Of a stretch of 41,604 nt of DNA, positions 25,225 to 35,123 are shown piece by piece. Both the position numbers and the translations under genes were made by a program. The DNA comes from Ectothiorhodospiraceae bacterium (lineage in GTDB: Bacteria > Pseudomonadota > Gammaproteobacteria > Nitrococcales > Aquisalimonadaceae). The notes under the pieces are model-generated. The model was given only the letters and a program-made list of their open reading frames with translations, was not told where the DNA came from and ran no database searches. The stretch spans positions 1-41,604 of the forward strand of contig JAFIFV010000076.1 of assembly GCA_020831845.1 (NCBI GenBank), given 5' to 3'. Position 1 is the stretch's first letter; each line of letters starts with the position of its first letter.

Positions 25225-25742
25225 CAGCTTCCCGCCTCCAGCACCAGCTGGACGTCCACGCGGCCTTCCAGTTCGCTGCGGCGTGCGGTCACCACGCTGG
25301 CGCTGACGCCGTGCTGTTCCCGCAACGCCGCCAGCCAGCGCACCAGGTCATCGAAGGCGATCTGCTCGAAGCTGACCCTGGCACCGCCCTGGCCGCTGGG
25401 TTCCACCCGGCGCAGTACCCGGCCGAGGCCGGCCTGACGGGCAGTCTGGTCGGCCAGCGCGAACAGTGCCTGGTCGCTCCCCCTGCCGTTGCCGTTCCGG
25501 CTTTCACCGGTGGGCATGGGAGAAATCCCCCGGCTGCGTAGTTCCTCGGTGGCCTGGGCCAGGAAACCGCTCAGCTCCTGCTGGTTGCGGGCCTCGCGTT
25601 CCAGATCCGCCGTGCGGTCGTGGATCGGCTGGTAGATCATGAAGTAGAACAGGATCACCGCCAGCGCCATTCCGCCGATGCTCAGCGTGCGTCGCTCACG
25701 GGCGGCAAGTCCGTCCCACCACTGCTTGAGCTGTTCCATCAC
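25224..25742 (-). CDS. gspM: Type II secretion system protein M
   Basis: A 172-residue GspM, an inner-membrane protein that dimerises with GspL to anchor the assembly platform. The layout is typical: a short cytoplasmic start (MMEQLKQWWDGLAARERRTL), one membrane helix (SIGGMALAVILFYFMIYQPI), a coiled segment and a periplasmic ferredoxin-like domain (ending VDVQLVLEAG). The start overlaps the gspL stop by 4 bp. Confidence 0.9.
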   Translation of the reverse strand: MMEQLKQWWDGLAARERRTLSIGGMALAVILFYFMIYQPIHDRTADLEREARNQQELSGFLAQATEELRSRGISPMPTGESRNGNGRGSDQALFALADQTARQAGLGRVLRRVEPSGQGGARVSFEQIAFDDLVRWLAALREQHGVSASVVTARRSELEGRVDVQLVLEAGS

Positions 25743-26956
25743 GGTCCCCTCCGGACCAATAGCCGTCCCTGCACGGCATCATCCTCGGAGCGGGCCGAGC
25801 GCACTTCCGCCTGCAATTGTTCCGGTGCATCAAGTTCCTGCTGCAACCTGTCCAGGCGCTGCAGGTCGGAGGCCGTGAGTTCGAGTTCCAGGTTGCCGTT
25901 CCGGTAACTCAGGCCGGTGAGCCGGAAGCCTTCCCCCGCCTGCAGGATGGGGCCGATGGCTTCCAGGGTGTCCAGCAGGGCGTCGCCGCCCTGGCGCGGC
26001 CCGCTTCGCGTCTGGTTCAGCCGGTTCTCCACCCGTGTCCGTGCGGCCTGGAGGCTGCTGGCTTCCGGGAAGATCTGGCGAAAGGTCTCCAGATTCGTGG
26101 TTTCGAGATCGCGGATCTCCGCCTGGAGCTGGCGCTGGTCCAGCAGGGCGCGGCCGGTGTCCAGGGATACCCAGAGTGCGAACAGGATGAGCGCCGGAAT
26201 CCAGGGGCGCCACAGGTTGCCGCCGGTCTGTTTCGGTGCATAGGCCCCGGCCAGCAACTGGATCTGCCGACTGTCGTCCAGGCCTGCGCAAAGCAGCGCT
26301 TCGGCACTATCCAGCGGGCGGTTCTCCACGTCCACGCCGGCCACGGAATCCGGCAGGCCGGCGCCGTCCCTGACGTGCGCCACCACCCGTTGCGGCCGCC
26401 ACTCCGACTGCTCTTCCAGCGCCATTTCCAGCAGCAGTTCCAGGTTTTCCCGGTCGCCACCGAAGCCTTGTTGCGGGCCGGTGCGCACCAGGAAGCGGCT
26501 GGGTTCCACCAGGACTGTCCAGCTTTCGAGTTCCAGCGGCAGGCACAGCGGTTCGGGCAGCAGACGCTCCGGAGACAGCCCTGCGGCGGACAGCCGTTCC
26601 AGCCAGTCCTCGAGCCAGTCGATGTTGACAACGGCCACTGCCCAGCGGTTGTTGGCGTCCTTGTCGCCGAGCACGAAATGCATGTCGTCCACATCGCCGG
26701 AAACCATGTCCTCCAGCGCGTAGGGAATCGCGCGCAGCAGTTTCTGCCGGCTCTGGGTGGGGACCAGGGCACTGGTCAACAGCACGTCGGCGCCGGATAC
26801 CAGTGCTGTCACCGGGCGGTCGCCGGCATAGTCCGCGAGGCTGGCCAGGTCGTCCGAGACGCCCTGTTCCTGCACGTGGCCGTCACGGTCCAGCAGCGCC
26901 CAGGGCAGAGCCGCAGCGCCGTCGCTTTGCAGGCGGAGTATCAGGCGCGGGCGCAT
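25739..26956 (-). CDS. gspL: Type II secretion system protein L
   Basis: A 405-residue GspL. The large N-terminal cytoplasmic domain (~1-245) has the actin-like fold that recruits the GspE ATPase (LVSGADVLLTSALVPTQSRQ, RAIPYALEDMV). One membrane helix follows (WIPALILFALWVSL, ~250-265), then a coiled coil and a periplasmic domain (RLTGLSYRNGNLELELTASD). The start is ATG 26956 with GAG just upstream; it is separated from gspK by 75 bp, the only other sizeable gap in the cluster besides F-G. Confidence 0.92.
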   Translation of the reverse strand: MRPRLILRLQSDGAAALPWALLDRDGHVQEQGVSDDLASLADYAGDRPVTALVSGADVLLTSALVPTQSRQKLLRAIPYALEDMVSGDVDDMHFVLGDKDANNRWAVAVVNIDWLEDWLERLSAAGLSPERLLPEPLCLPLELESWTVLVEPSRFLVRTGPQQGFGGDRENLELLLEMALEEQSEWRPQRVVAHVRDGAGLPDSVAGVDVENRPLDSAEALLCAGLDDSRQIQLLAGAYAPKQTGGNLWRPWIPALILFALWVSLDTGRALLDQRQLQAEIRDLETTNLETFRQIFPEASSLQAARTRVENRLNQTRSGPRQGGDALLDTLEAIGPILQAGEGFRLTGLSYRNGNLELELTASDLQRLDRLQQELDAPEQLQAEVRSARSEDDAVQGRLLVRRGP

Positions 26957-27031
26957 CGGGCTGCTCGGTGTAGGCTGGAAATGGTCATGGTAGAGTCACT
27001 CTGTTTCCATCTAGGTCTTGCTGCAAGGCCA

Positions 27032-27973
27032 TTATTCCACGAAGCCCTGGCGCCGTAGCAGTGTACGCGAGGTTCCGGCATCCGACCGATAGACCAGGCT
27101 TTCCGCCCGGACCCTGGTGCGCCCCAGTTCCACCTGTATGCGGACCAGGAAATGGTTGCTGCCCACTGCCAGGTCGCCGGACTCGATCTCGCGGCCGGCC
27201 AGTGCGCCCAGTTGCAGGAAGTCGTCCACGCTCTCGAAACCATCATCCGGCCGTGCCTCGGCCAACTGGGCGGCCTCGGCTTCGCTCACGCCCTCCGCCA
27301 GCATCCGGATCACCGATGGCCGCACCGTGTTGATGTTGATCCCGGTGCCTGGCGGCAGCGCGGTCACCGACGGTGCCAGCATCCGGTAGGCCTCATCGTC
27401 GAAGCCGCGTATCAGTCGCAGCTCGGTGGGGCTGACCATGAAGCGGTTGGCGGTCCGGTAGGGCGGGTCCAGCCGCGAGTAGTAGTCGTCTTCGGCGCCG
27501 TCCGGGAAACGCACTTCCACGTCCTCGTCAATCCAGTCCATGATCGGGAACACCAGGTTCTCGTCCAGCTCGTTGTAACGCAGCAGCCGCTGGAAGCGCT
27601 GGACCTGGATCTCGTTGGCGCTGCCGTCGGGGTTGATCAGGTTGTTCAGGTTGAATCTTCCTTCCATGTCTTCCATCTGAATGCTCAGCCGCACCGGCAG
27701 CTCGTCGAACGGCGGCAGGGTGATGGGTTGTGCCCAGAGCTGGTTCAGGTGGTCCACCGCCTCATCGTCGCGCCTTGCTTCATTCAGCACCTCGCTGGCC
27801 CAGGCTTCCGCGGCCAGCGCAAACTGCCAGGCCTGGTCGCGTTCCAGCAGGGCCGAGCTGCGGGCGTTGTCGAACACCGCGCGCGCGGCCAGTTGGGTGG
27901 CCAGCAGGGAAGCCATGAAGACGATCAGCAGCGCGGTGATCAGGGCCGCGCCCCGTTCCCGGCGGCCGCTCAT
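27032..27973 (-). CDS. gspK: Type II secretion minor pseudopilin K
   Basis: GspK sits at the tip of the pseudopilus with GspI and GspJ and controls its length. The 313-residue protein starts with RERGAALITALLIVFMA, the GspK-type prepilin segment without the usual Glu at +5. The large globular domain includes MEDMEGRFNLNNLIN, a known conserved GspK motif, and LPPGTGININTVRPSVIRML, the helix-hairpin-helix region. The start overlaps the gspJ stop by 4 bp. Confidence 0.94.
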   Translation of the reverse strand: MSGRRERGAALITALLIVFMASLLATQLAARAVFDNARSSALLERDQAWQFALAAEAWASEVLNEARRDDEAVDHLNQLWAQPITLPPFDELPVRLSIQMEDMEGRFNLNNLINPDGSANEIQVQRFQRLLRYNELDENLVFPIMDWIDEDVEVRFPDGAEDDYYSRLDPPYRTANRFMVSPTELRLIRGFDDEAYRMLAPSVTALPPGTGININTVRPSVIRMLAEGVSEAEAAQLAEARPDDGFESVDDFLQLGALAGREIESGDLAVGSNHFLVRIQVELGRTRVRAESLVYRSDAGTSRTLLRRQGFVE

Positions 27974-28587
27974 GGCGGCCCGATCTCCGGCCCGTCGGCA
28001 ATGCGGAACAGCCTGACGATCTCGCCCAGGTCCTCCAGTTCCATCGTCATTTCCACCGCGACCGGGATCATCTGCGAGCCGCGTGGCTGGCCCGGTGGCG
28101 GCCAGGTTTCCTGCCAGTTGCGGTCAATGGCCATGTAGCGGAAGCGCAGCTCGGTGACGCCCTCGAGCATCTCGGTGACGTACTCCGGGGGCTCCACCTG
28201 CTGATCCAGCACCCCCCAATGCACCCGTACCAGCATGTCCTCGTCATCGATGCGGTACCCCACCCGCTGCGACTCGCTGCGCACCAGGCCCAGGGGGTTG
28301 GTGAGGCCGGCCCTGGTGAATTCCACGTCGGTGAGATCGTCGCTGAGCATGGCCTCGCGGGGGTCGCCGAAGGGGTCGCGGATGCCGCGCGCGATGATCT
28401 GCTGGAAGTCCCGTTCGATCAGGGCCATGGCCTGCTGGATGGATTTCATCCGCTCGGCCTGCGCCTGCACGCCTTCCCGCGTATCCACCACGCTGCGAAG
28501 GCCGGCGAAGGCCATCGCCGACATCACCGCGAAGATGCCGATGGCCACCATCAGTTCCACCAGGGTGAAGCCCGAATCGCGCCTCAT
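27970..28587 (-). CDS. gspJ: Type II secretion minor pseudopilin J
   Basis: A 205-residue GspJ. The N-terminal prepilin signal RRDSGFTLVELMVAIGIFAV (cleavage after Gly, Glu at +5) is followed by the conserved ALIERDFQQI and RSVVDTREG, then VTELRFRYMA. ATG 28587 is chosen; it overlaps the gspI stop by 4 bp, and the longer frame upstream runs through gspI. Confidence 0.93.
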   Translation of the reverse strand: MRRDSGFTLVELMVAIGIFAVMSAMAFAGLRSVVDTREGVQAQAERMKSIQQAMALIERDFQQIIARGIRDPFGDPREAMLSDDLTDVEFTRAGLTNPLGLVRSESQRVGYRIDDEDMLVRVHWGVLDQQVEPPEYVTEMLEGVTELRFRYMAIDRNWQETWPPPGQPRGSQMIPVAVEMTMELEDLGEIVRLFRIADGPEIGPP

Positions 28588-29039
28588 TGCTGCTGCTCCG
28601 GCGGCGGCTGGAGGTTGCCGGGAGGCGGTTGCGGAATGCTCCGGCTGCTCTCGGGATCCTGCAACAGGCCCATCAGCGTGCTGCTGGCGTAGTCGTCCCC
28701 TTCCTCGAAATAGACTGACACATCCACGCGCCGGAGGCGGGGGTTCTGGGTGTTCTGGATCGTTGCCTCCCAGTACCAGTCGATCTCGCCCATGCGCATT
28801 TCGCCCTCGAGCGTGCCGGTGTCCCATTCCTGCATCACCTGCAGTTCCGTGAGTACGTTGCTCGCCACCCAGTGGCTGAGTACCCGGTCGCGGGTGTGGG
28901 TGACGTTGCCGGTGGACTGCATCATCGCCGCCATCAGCCCGGCGAAGGCCACGCCGACGATGGTCAGCGCGATGATCACTTCCAGCAGGGTGAAGCCCCG
29001 CTGGGAGTGTCGTGGTGGAGGGGAACCGGACTGCATCAA
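28584..29039 (-). CDS. gspI: Type II secretion minor pseudopilin I
   Basis: A 151-residue GspI with prepilin segment QRGFTLLEVIIALTIVGVAF preceded by a 15-residue leader. The conserved WVASNVLTELQ and IDWYWEATIQNTQNPRLRRV follow. The C-terminus (~120-151) is an unusual proline/glutamine-rich tail (PQPPPGNLQPPPEQQQ) not typical of the family. Start overlaps the gspH stop by 4 bp. Confidence 0.93.
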   Translation of the reverse strand: MMQSGSPPPRHSQRGFTLLEVIIALTIVGVAFAGLMAAMMQSTGNVTHTRDRVLSHWVASNVLTELQVMQEWDTGTLEGEMRMGEIDWYWEATIQNTQNPRLRRVDVSVYFEEGDDYASSTLMGLLQDPESSRSIPQPPPGNLQPPPEQQQ

Positions 29040-29575
29040 TCCTCCTCCGGCGGCCTAAGGGTCAGGCGGCCCATGAGTTCGCCACGCAATTGGTAGTGGG
29101 CATCGCCACGGGCATGGCGCTCCGACAGCCGAATTCGGAACGGCGTGATTTCGCCGCTGGACAGTAGCATGATGCCCGGTCGGTCGTCCTCGCTGCGGCC
29201 GGGTTCGCGTTCACCCGGCAGGCCGTCAACCTCGATTTCCAGTCGCAGATGATCCGGGATGGTGCGCGGGCGCAGATAGCTGTGAGCGGAGGTCTCGATG
29301 CCGCGCCATTCGTCATTGACCAGTTCAGTGAAGCGGTAGCCGTCGGGTTCCAGGATCAGTCCCAGCTCCCGCGCCTCCAGCAGCGCGTTTTCATGGGCGA
29401 GTTCCAGCACCGCATGCAGGCGTCGGGCCTCATCTTCCAGTTCGCGGTCGTCATCGACCATCATGCTCAGCACGCCGAAGGTGACGACGGTGCCGATGAT
29501 CACCATCACCACCATGATCTCGATCAGCGTGAAGCCTCGCTGATCCAGCATGCCGCGACGGAAGGCCACCGGCAC
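29036..29575 (-). CDS. gspH: Type II secretion minor pseudopilin H
   Basis: A 179-residue GspH with prepilin segment QRGFTLIEIMVVMVIIGTVV and the family's ARRLHAVLELAHENALLEAR helix, followed by a beta-rich head. The frame opens with GTG 29575, exactly adjacent to the gspG TGA. ATG 29551 (MLDQRGFTLIE) is an equally good start with a shorter leader. It connects the major pseudopilin GspG to the I-J-K tip complex. Confidence 0.92.
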   Translation of the reverse strand: MPVAFRRGMLDQRGFTLIEIMVVMVIIGTVVTFGVLSMMVDDDRELEDEARRLHAVLELAHENALLEARELGLILEPDGYRFTELVNDEWRGIETSAHSYLRPRTIPDHLRLEIEVDGLPGEREPGRSEDDRPGIMLLSSGEITPFRIRLSERHARGDAHYQLRGELMGRLTLRPPEED

Positions 29576-30037
29576 TCAGTCCAGGTCGTGGTTGCTGATT
29601 TCCGCGTTCTCGCCTTCACCGCCCGGCCGGCCATCGGCCCCCAGCGTGTAGACACGCACGCGCCCACCGGCATCATCCGGCGCCAGGTACTGGTACTCGC
29701 CACCCCAGGGATCCTTGGGCAGGCTGCGCATGTACTGTTTCCAGTTGCGCGGCTCAGGGGCCGCATTGGGGCGCTCCACCAGTGCCTGCAGACCCTGGTC
29801 CGTGGTCGGGTAGCGGTAATTGTCCATCCTGTACATGTCCAGCGCCTGCTCGATGGTGCGCAGATCGTGGTGGGCCTTGGTGATGCGTGCCCGTTCCGGG
29901 TTGTCCATGATGTTGGGTACCGCGAAGGCCACCAGGATGCCCAGGATCACCACCACCACCATGATCTCGATCAGGGTGAACCCCTGGTTGCGGGCTCGTC
30001 GGGTGAGGAGGGTTGCTTGTGTATTACTCGGATTCAT
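29576..30037 (-). CDS. gspG: Type II secretion major pseudopilin G
   Basis: GspG is the main building block of the pseudopilus. The 153-residue precursor has a 19-residue leader ending in Gly, then FTLIEIMVVVVILGILVAFA with Glu at +5. The family's conserved regions are complete: TKAHHDLRTIEQALDMYRMD, YRYPTTDQGLQALVE, LPKDPWGGEYQY (calcium-binding region) and the C-terminal YTLGADGRPGGEG. It is separated from gspF by 170 bp, suggesting its own promoter or processing site, which would fit the higher demand for the major pseudopilin. Confidence 0.96.
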   Translation of the reverse strand: MNPSNTQATLLTRRARNQGFTLIEIMVVVVILGILVAFAVPNIMDNPERARITKAHHDLRTIEQALDMYRMDNYRYPTTDQGLQALVERPNAAPEPRNWKQYMRSLPKDPWGGEYQYLAPDDAGGRVRVYTLGADGRPGGEGENAEISNHDLD

Positions 30038-30207
30038 GACGGTCTCTCGCGCGTATGATCAATACAATAGTCCTATGACTCTGAAACGGATACCGGAAGT
30101 TCCCCGGGTCGGCGTCGAACAGTACCGGTTTCATGTGACCGGTTCGCGTCGCCGGCTGCAACATGTTTTTGTTTTGTCACAGTCTAGGGCAGACATCTGT
30201 CAATCCC

Positions 30208-31440
30208 CTAATTCACCAGGTCGGTCATCTGGAAGATCGGCAGCATGATGGCCAGCACGATGACCAGGACGATGGCACCCATGATCAGAATGATCACCGG
30301 CTCCATCACGGTCAGCGCCGTTCCCACCAGTCCCTGCACCTCCCGTTCCTGGTTGATGGCAGCCCGTTCCAGCATCTGCTCCAGTCGGCCGCTGTTCTCG
30401 CCGCTGGCCACCAGGTGCAGCAGCATGGGCGGGAATTGGTCGCTGCGCTCCAGGGCACGACTGATGCCCGTCCCCTCGCGCACCATGACGGCCGCATTCT
30501 CCACCGCCTCGCGCATGGGAAGGTTGGTCATGACCTCCGCCGAGATGCGCATGGCCTCCAGCACCGGCACGCCTGCATTGGCAAGGATGCTGAAGGTGCG
30601 GGCAAAGCGCGCCGCATTGGCGCCACGCACGATGCGTTTCACCAGCGGTAGCCGCAACTGCACCTGGTGGAAGCGGTACCTGAACGACTTGTAGCGCAGT
30701 GCGTAGACGAACGCCGTGACCAGCAGGACGATACCCAGCAGCAGCCAGACTCCGTAATCGCGCAGGAAGTCGCTGGTGGCGATCAGGGCCACGGTCAGGC
30801 CCGGCAGTGTCTGGCCGGCGGTGGTGAATGCCTGGGTCACTTCCGGCACCACGAAGGTGAGCAGCAGCACCACAACCAGGATGGCCACGCTCACCAGGAT
30901 GGCCGGGTAGAACAGCGCAAGCTGGACCTTCTGTTGCATTTCCTGGCGTGTTTCGGCGTAGTCCGCCAGTCGTTCCAGTACCAGGTCCAGGTTGCCGGTC
31001 TGCTCTCCGGCGGCGACCGTGGCCCGGTACATTTCCGGGAATGCCCGCGGGAACTGTGCCAGGCCGTCGGCCAGGCTGTAGCCTTCCATGACCTTGGAGC
31101 GCACGGCCGTCATCATCGAACGCGAGCGTTGCTTCTCGCACTGGCGCGCCGAGGCGCGCAGTGCCTCCTCCAGCGGCAGACCTGACCCGATCAGCGTGGC
31201 CAGCTGGCGGGTGATCAATGCCAGTTCCGAGGCGCTCATGCCGGAGCGCAGCAGCGGGCGCCGCCCGCCGGAGCCGGACGTTTCCCTGCCGCTGCCGCGT
31301 TCGGCCACGGCGTCCACGGCCAGCGGGACCCAGCCCTTTTCCCGTAGCTGCTGACGGATCTGGCGGGGCGTGTCTCCCTCCAGTACGCCCTTCAGTTCCT
31401 TGCCCTGGGCGTCCAGGGCCGAGTATTCAAATGCGCCCAT
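30208..31440 (-). CDS. gspF: Type II secretion inner-membrane platform protein F
   Basis: A 410-residue polytopic platform protein. It begins GAFEYSALDAQGKELKGVLE, has two GspF cytoplasmic domains (LATLIGSGLPLEEALRA near 88 and ARTFSILANAGVPVLEAMRI near 285), and three membrane regions (~175-200, ~225-245, ~375-400). GspF transmits GspE motion to the pseudopilus. It is 39 bp after gspE on the same strand. Confidence 0.95.
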   Translation of the reverse strand: MGAFEYSALDAQGKELKGVLEGDTPRQIRQQLREKGWVPLAVDAVAERGSGRETSGSGGRRPLLRSGMSASELALITRQLATLIGSGLPLEEALRASARQCEKQRSRSMMTAVRSKVMEGYSLADGLAQFPRAFPEMYRATVAAGEQTGNLDLVLERLADYAETRQEMQQKVQLALFYPAILVSVAILVVVLLLTFVVPEVTQAFTTAGQTLPGLTVALIATSDFLRDYGVWLLLGIVLLVTAFVYALRYKSFRYRFHQVQLRLPLVKRIVRGANAARFARTFSILANAGVPVLEAMRISAEVMTNLPMREAVENAAVMVREGTGISRALERSDQFPPMLLHLVASGENSGRLEQMLERAAINQEREVQGLVGTALTVMEPVIILIMGAIVLVIVLAIMLPIFQMTDLVN

Positions 31441-31479
31441 GGTCGTATGCGGGTTGGACGTTCAGGCTGAGGACTGGCG

Positions 31480-33078
31480 TCATGTTTCCAGTGGTGCCGT
31501 GTCGTCGGTGGTGACCCGGAGAACCTCTTCCACCGTGGTCTGACCCGCCAGCACCCGGCGTACGCCGTCCTGCCGGAGGTTGGGTGTCAGCTTGCGGGCA
31601 TGACGTTCTATCTTCTGCTCCGAGACTCCGTCGTGGATCATCGTGCGGATGCGTTCATCCACCGGAACCAGCTCGAAGATGCCACCCCGGCCCCGGTAGC
31701 CCAGGTTGTTGCAGCGGCTGCAGCCGGCGGCGTGGAAAAGCGTCGGCGGGTTGGACGGATCCAGCCCCAGCCGCTCGCAGTCCTTGGCGTTGGCCCGGTA
31801 CGGCTGCTTGCAGTGATCGCAGAGCAGACGCACCAGGCGTTGCGCCATGATGCCCACCAGGCTGGAGGCCATCAGAAAGGGCTCCACGCCCATGTCGCGC
31901 AACCGGCTCACGGCGCCAACGGCGGTGTTCGTGTGCAGCGTGGACAGCACCAGGTGCCCGGTGAGCGAGGCCTGGACCGCGATCTCGGCGGTTTCCAGGT
32001 CGCGGATCTCGCCCACCATCACCACGTCCGGATCCTGGCGCAGGATGGCGCGAAGGCCGCGGGCGAAGGTCATGTCCACCTTGGTGTTGACCTGGGTCTG
32101 GCCGATGCCTTCCAGGTAGTATTCGATCGGGTCTTCGACCGTCAGTATGCTGCGGCTGGCGTCATTCAACTGGGTCAGCGCGGCATACAGCGTGGTGGTC
32201 TTGCCGGAGCCGGTCGGCCCGGTGACCAGCAGTATGCCGTGCGGCTTGTGAATCAGGCCGTTCAGCAACTCGCGCTGGTCGTCCGGCATGCCCAGGTGAC
32301 TGAGATCCAGCCTGCCTGCCTGCTTGTCCAGCAGACGCAGCACCACGCGCTCACCGTGTCCGGAGGGCAGGGTGGAGACGCGGACGTCCACGGCGCGGCC
32401 GGCGATGCGCAGGGAGATGCGGCCGTCCTGGGGCAGGCGCTTCTCGGCGATATCCAGCTTCGCCATGACCTTGATGCGTGAGATGAGCAGCGGCCCCATC
32501 ACCCGCGGCGGTTGCAGCACTTCGCGCAGTACGCCGTCCACCCGGAAGCGGACCATCAGCTTGTGCTCGAACGGCTCCAGGTGGATGTCCGAGGCGTTTT
32601 CCTTGATGGCTTCTGTAAGCAGGGCGTTGATCAGCCGGATGATGGGCGCATCATCGGCACTTTCCAGCAGGTCCTCGGGCTCCGGCAGTGAGTCGGCGAT
32701 GCTGGAGAGGTCCATGTCCTCCCCCAGGTCCTCCACCATCTGGGCGGCTTCACCGGAGGCGCGCTCGTACGACTGTTGCAGTCGCCGTTCGAAGTCGCCG
32801 GGGGTGACCCGCTCCAGTTTCAGCGGCAGGCCCACACTGCGGCGCAGCTCGGTGATGCTGTGGGCGCCGGTACCGGGGCGCACGCTGACCAGCGCATGGC
32901 CGTCCTCGATGCCGGTGACCACCAGGCCATGGCGCTTGGCGAAGGCGAACGAGGGCTTCCGGAGCCTGGGGCCTTCCACCTCGCCCGTTTCCAGCTCCGT
33001 ACCCAGCTCGAACGTCTCGAAGTCGTCCAGTTCCGGATTGGGTTCCGTCAGCATTTTGTCAGCCGGCTGGCTTACCAT
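31480..33078 (-). CDS. gspE: Type II secretion ATPase E
   Basis: A 532-residue cytoplasmic ATPase that powers pseudopilus assembly. Walker A is [10 protein letters not shown] (287-296), an Asp box ([10 protein letters not shown]) and Walker B ([16 protein letters not shown]) follow, then the His box ([10 protein letters not shown]). A zinc-binding insert with CDHC and CSRC pairs is near 435-480. The N-terminal ~120 residues hold the GspL-binding domain. Length and domains agree with GspE; the cluster excludes the PilB alternative. Confidence 0.96.
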   Translation of the reverse strand: MVSQPADKMLTEPNPELDDFETFELGTELETGEVEGPRLRKPSFAFAKRHGLVVTGIEDGHALVSVRPGTGAHSITELRRSVGLPLKLERVTPGDFERRLQQSYERASGEAAQMVEDLGEDMDLSSIADSLPEPEDLLESADDAPIIRLINALLTEAIKENASDIHLEPFEHKLMVRFRVDGVLREVLQPPRVMGPLLISRIKVMAKLDIAEKRLPQDGRISLRIAGRAVDVRVSTLPSGHGERVVLRLLDKQAGRLDLSHLGMPDDQRELLNGLIHKPHGILLVTGPTGSGKTTTLYAALTQLNDASRSILTVEDPIEYYLEGIGQTQVNTKVDMTFARGLRAILRQDPDVVMVGEIRDLETAEIAVQASLTGHLVLSTLHTNTAVGAVSRLRDMGVEPFLMASSLVGIMAQRLVRLLCDHCKQPYRANAKDCERLGLDPSNPPTLFHAAGCSRCNNLGYRGRGGIFELVPVDERIRTMIHDGVSEQKIERHARKLTPNLRQDGVRRVLAGQTTVEEVLRVTTDDTAPLET

Positions 33079-33090
33079 GATGCGGGTCCG

Positions 33091-35040
33091 TCAGAGTTCA
33101 TCAAAGGGGCGCGGTAGTTCCGCCCGTTCCATGGCCGGCAGGGTCGGCGGCGTGGCGTCGCGCATCAGGCTCACCCCGCGCTGCTGCCGGTCCAGTTGAC
33201 GCGCGCGCATGAAACTGTACTTGCGGCCGGTGAAATCGTCGGCGATCGCCCGGTCGCGAATAATGCTGGGCTGCATGAACACCATCAGGTTGCGCTTGGT
33301 CAGCGTGGTGGAGCGATAGCGGAACAGTTCGCCCAGCAGCGGCAGCGAGCCCAGGCCGGGGACGCGTTGCTCGTGCTCCTGCAGGTCGTCGTCCATCAGC
33401 CCGCCCAGGGCGATGATCTGGCCGTCGTCCACCAGCACACTGGTCTTGATGGTGCGCCGGTTGGTGATCGGGCCTGCGGTGCCGGTTTCGCCGATCACGT
33501 TGGACGCTTCCTGCTCGATTTCCATCATTACCGTGTTGCCTTCGTTGATCTGTGGCCGGATTTTCAGAATGATCCCCACGTCCTCGCGGTCGATGGTCTG
33601 GAACGGGTTTGTGACGTTCCGCCCCTCGGAGGTGAACTGGCCGGTGACGAACGGCCGGTTTTCCGCAACCCGGATCTCCGCTTCCTGATTGTCCAGCGTC
33701 ACCAGTGTGGGCGTGGAGAGAATGTTGGTGCTGCGATCCGACGCCAGCGCCCGGATGAAGGCGCCGAAGCGGACCCTGCTGTCCAGATCCCCCACCACCA
33801 GACTGGCACCGTCGCCCACCTGTGGCTGCTGTGTGCCCAGGGTGAGCAGGGAGCCGATGCTGGTGCCCACATCCGAGAAATTGGTGATGCCGGCGAAGCC
33901 CTGGCCGTCGCTGCCATCGACAAACCACTGGACACCGCGTTCGCTTCCGCGTTCGTCGGAGAGTTCCGCAATGGCGGCTTCCACCAGGATCTGCGCGCGG
34001 CGGATGTCCAGGCGGTCGATCACGCTGCGCAGGGACTGCATCACCGACGGCGGCGCGGTCACGACCAGCGCGTTGGTGGCTTCCTCGGCCTGGATGCTGT
34101 AACCGCCGCCTTCCCGCTCGCCGTTTTCCCTGTCACGGATGTTCTCCATCACGCCCTGCAGCACTTCCACCAGGTCGGGCGCTCGCGCGTAACGCAGGTA
34201 GATAACGTGGGTGTCGCCGTCGTCCGGCAGCGGTTCGTCCATCTGTGCGATCAGGGCCCGCATGCGCAGCCGCTGGTTGCGGTCGCCTGAGAGCAGAATG
34301 CTGTTCGTGCGATCGTCGGCGGCAATGCGCAACTGGTTGGCGGGGACGGTCTCGGCATCGGTGCGCTGCAGGCTTTGCAGGATGCGAACCATTTCGCCCA
34401 CAGAGGCATTCTCCAGCCGCACGATATCCACCTCGTCGTCACCGGCGCGGTCCACCTGCTGGACCAGTTCGGTGATGCGCGCCACGTTGCCGGCCCGGTC
34501 GGACACGATCAGTACATTGGTGGGAGGATAAGCCGCCAGGTGGCCCTGTTGTGGCAGCAGTGGCCGCAGGATGGGCACGAGCTGGGCCACGGGCACGTTG
34601 TCCACCGGGATCACGGAGGTGACGATATCGTCGCCGGCTGCCTCTCCGGGGCTGACGTCGGTGCCAAGCTGCTTGGCATTGGTATCCGGGATGATCTTGG
34701 TCACCTCGCCGGCCGGCACGGTGGCGAAGCCGTGCACCTGCAACACCGAGAGGAATGCCCGGTACACCTCTTCCGGTTGCATCGGACGCTTCGAGATCAG
34801 CGTCACGCGCCCGCGTACGCGCGGATCGACGATGAAATTCTGGCCGGTGATTTCCGCCACGGTATTGATCAGCGATGTGATCTCGGCGTCCTTCAGGTTG
34901 AGCGTCACGCCGTCGTTGTCGTCCTCCTGGGCGAATGCCGGCAGCACCATCCCCAGCGTGAACACGGCGCATATCAGCAAGGCGGCGAACGCGCTGCGTC
35001 GGTAGGTGCGGGGGAATCTGATCATCATCGTTATACCCAT
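33091..35040 (-). CDS. gspD: Type II secretion outer-membrane secretin D
   Basis: GspD forms the multimeric outer-membrane channel. The protein (649 residues from ATG 35040) has a signal peptide (AFAALLICAVFTLGMVLPAF, cleavage after AFA), N0 domain (VTLNLKDAEITSLINTVAEI), N1-N3 repeats (~115-320) and the secretin core (~400-590) with LLGELFRYRSTTLTKRNLMV, the classic signature. The open frame starts with TTG 35064; ATG 35040 and ATGs 35028/35025 are all possible and none has a strong Shine-Dalgarno. No pilotin gene is beside it. Confidence 0.95.
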   Translation of the reverse strand: MGITMMIRFPRTYRRSAFAALLICAVFTLGMVLPAFAQEDDNDGVTLNLKDAEITSLINTVAEITGQNFIVDPRVRGRVTLISKRPMQPEEVYRAFLSVLQVHGFATVPAGEVTKIIPDTNAKQLGTDVSPGEAAGDDIVTSVIPVDNVPVAQLVPILRPLLPQQGHLAAYPPTNVLIVSDRAGNVARITELVQQVDRAGDDEVDIVRLENASVGEMVRILQSLQRTDAETVPANQLRIAADDRTNSILLSGDRNQRLRMRALIAQMDEPLPDDGDTHVIYLRYARAPDLVEVLQGVMENIRDRENGEREGGGYSIQAEEATNALVVTAPPSVMQSLRSVIDRLDIRRAQILVEAAIAELSDERGSERGVQWFVDGSDGQGFAGITNFSDVGTSIGSLLTLGTQQPQVGDGASLVVGDLDSRVRFGAFIRALASDRSTNILSTPTLVTLDNQEAEIRVAENRPFVTGQFTSEGRNVTNPFQTIDREDVGIILKIRPQINEGNTVMMEIEQEASNVIGETGTAGPITNRRTIKTSVLVDDGQIIALGGLMDDDLQEHEQRVPGLGSLPLLGELFRYRSTTLTKRNLMVFMQPSIIRDRAIADDFTGRKYSFMRARQLDRQQRGVSLMRDATPPTLPAMERAELPRPFDEL

Positions 35041-35123
35041 GCCGTGCTGGTTACAGAGTGGCAATTTGTTTCATTCCTCGCAACCATGACGGGAGGTTTC
35101 TCCGCTGCGGGTGCGCCGGTGGA

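Noticed and set aside
25817..27058. 413-codon plus-strand frame opposite gspL
   Set aside because: Antisense shadow; gspL fits the T2SS order and overlaps gspM translationally.
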